64,000 nt of DNA from Oscheius onirici. Lineage: Eukaryota > Nematoda > Chromadorea > Rhabditida > Rhabditidae. Below, one piece after another: positions 62,801 through 64,000 of this stretch. The position numbers and the translations under genes were made by a program. The notes under the pieces are model-generated. The model was not told the origin of the DNA. It ran no database searches and saw only the letters and a list, made by a program, of their open reading frames with translations. The stretch is taken from the NCBI GenBank assembly GCA_932521025.1, contig OW051473.1:992001-1056000 (forward strand), read 5' to 3'. Each line of letters starts with the position of its first letter. Position 1 is the first letter of the stretch.

Positions 62801-64000
62801 TGTTTTTTCACCGTCGTCCTTTTATTCTTAGTCCACCCACCCCGTGCTCATTTTCTCATCAAATGAATGTCAGATAATGTTTGTACCTGCCCTCTACATG
62901 TTTTGTTCAAGCTAGCAGTTGCACATTGCTCTCTTTACGAGCAGCTCAAGTGTTTCTAAGTGACACCCACCTTGCACCCTCTCTCTCTGTCTCGAGGTGA
63001 CAACATGCGCGGACCGTGTATAGCCGAAAATAAACAGCCCGTCTCCATTTTAGCCTCATTTTCGGGGAAAAGCCCGTCATCTACAAGGAATACTCTCTGA
63101 TCATTAAAGATTCTTGGTCAGCCCGCCTGTCTTTTATATTTGAGGATAAACAACACGAAAAGGCTCATGTTACCTTGCGTTTTCTACTCGTCATGCTATC
63201 TTTTTGTGCACCAACGAGTGTCAACGAATCAAAACAAAAACAAAGAGCTGAAAAAGTGCAGCGTCTCTGCAATTAGCGGGGCATAAGTTACTGAGAACTA
63301 CGCGTGTTTGTTTCCTTTTCCGGTAAATACGTCTGCAAGACGGAGATATTTTAAGGAGATGTTCCTACTACGAAAAACAAGCAAATGAGCTTGCTGTTGC
63401 CTTAAGATAATGCTTGTTTCTCGTTATTTTACGGTTACCAAAACTTAGCACTGCTCTCGTTTTTGTTACCTACTTTTTTAAAATGAGTTCTTAAAGTCCG
63501 AACAAAAGTTCAAATAACATTGTCTCGATAAACAATAACTTCTCAAATTCCTTCATGACCTCATCACACGTGAACAAAAACAGCTGTTTTTATCCGTCCC
63601 CCGCCAAAAGATATGCATGGCTTCCCCGACTAACACTTCCTAGAACAAACGCCCAGGGTCATTTTGGGTTCTTTTGTGGTATTTTTTAACAAACCAGTTC
63701 GTTCAAAACTAACATCACCTTCCAAGTAGCAATGATTTCTATTAGACTAAAGCGCAACGGTGTCTGTCTGTCCGTCTGTGGCCTTTTGCAAAGATAACGG
63801 TTTTGGATGTGGATACATTTTGGACACGGAGGACACGGGTTCGATCCTGCCTCAAATTTTTTCAAAAAAGTTCTTTTTGCTATTTTTATTGGTTTCTTAA
63901 GGTATTTTTTGTTATCGACCATGCTGAGTCCGAATAGCATATTTTTGGGTCAGGTTTTTGCCCAGACTATATCAGGCAAGTCTTTAAAACTTAGAAATTT
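59893..64000. other. Gene-poor tail
   Basis: No gene is supported. Structures seen are a 7-bp inverted repeat at 59997-60018 (AAACGCG/CGCGTTT), a 13-bp inverted repeat at 61092-61104 and 61180-61192, and a TGTC-type microsatellite near 63759-63778. Confidence 0.4.

Noticed and set aside
63830-63850. GGTTCGATCC resembling a tRNA B box.
   Set aside because: The flanking bases cannot form a T stem, and no acceptor or anticodon arms are present.

Overview
The window is nuclear DNA from a nematode, probably a chromadorean. The evidence is a cuticle collagen with short Gly-X-Y blocks and a furin-type RNKR site, short GT-AG introns (many 33-60 nt) with TTTCAG-like acceptors, a nematode-style 5S rRNA gene of 119 nt, a 206-residue sigma-class glutathione S-transferase, a DEG/ENaC channel, and expanded M13 peptidase and RING families. 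I cannot name the species. There is no sign of bacterial operons, CRISPR, phage or plasmid genes.

Layout. 0-7.3 kb: a decayed RING-finger gene, then three tandem minus-strand M13 (neprilysin-like) genes in increasing states of decay. The first is intact with HEIGH and EDAPD motifs. The second lacks the HExxH segment and has a stop in its signal peptide. The third is an N-terminal pseudogene. 8-14.4 kb: a cuticle collagen (+), a secreted unknown (-) and a WBP2-like GRAM/PPxY protein (-). 15-17.3 kb: a broken coiled-coil/glycine-zipper gene, a second unrecognised gene and a GC-rich hairpin. 18.2-24.9 kb: a small secreted Thr/Pro-rich protein and a 15-exon gene for a His/Ser-rich protein ending in a P-loop GTPase-like domain; its introns hold a tRNA-Ala(CGC) and a mariner-like MITE. 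26.5-33.9 kb: a DEG/ENaC channel gene whose introns hold a hAT-like MITE and, on the opposite strand, a small secreted His/Arg-rich protein. 38.7-52 kb: a type II membrane carbohydrate sulfotransferase, a sigma GST and an aldo-keto reductase, interspersed with 5S rRNA genes. One full 5S gene and one 5S pseudogene sit in sulfotransferase introns, and a second full copy with 301 bp of the same upstream flank lies 5.5 kb away. 52-64 kb: a gene-poor tail with a strong hairpin and one possible trans-spliced first exon.

Functional reading. The sulfotransferase, GST and reductase could all take part in conjugation or detoxification chemistry, but nothing in the sequence shows co-regulation. The collagen, the M13 proteins and the small secreted proteins are extracellular products. 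Gene models for the collagen, secreted unknown, WBP2-like, Thr/Pro-rich, GTPase-like, nested peptide, sulfotransferase, GST and aldo-keto reductase genes were spliced by hand with phases that close exactly. Models for the RING, M13, coiled-coil and DEG/ENaC genes are approximate, especially at their 5' ends.
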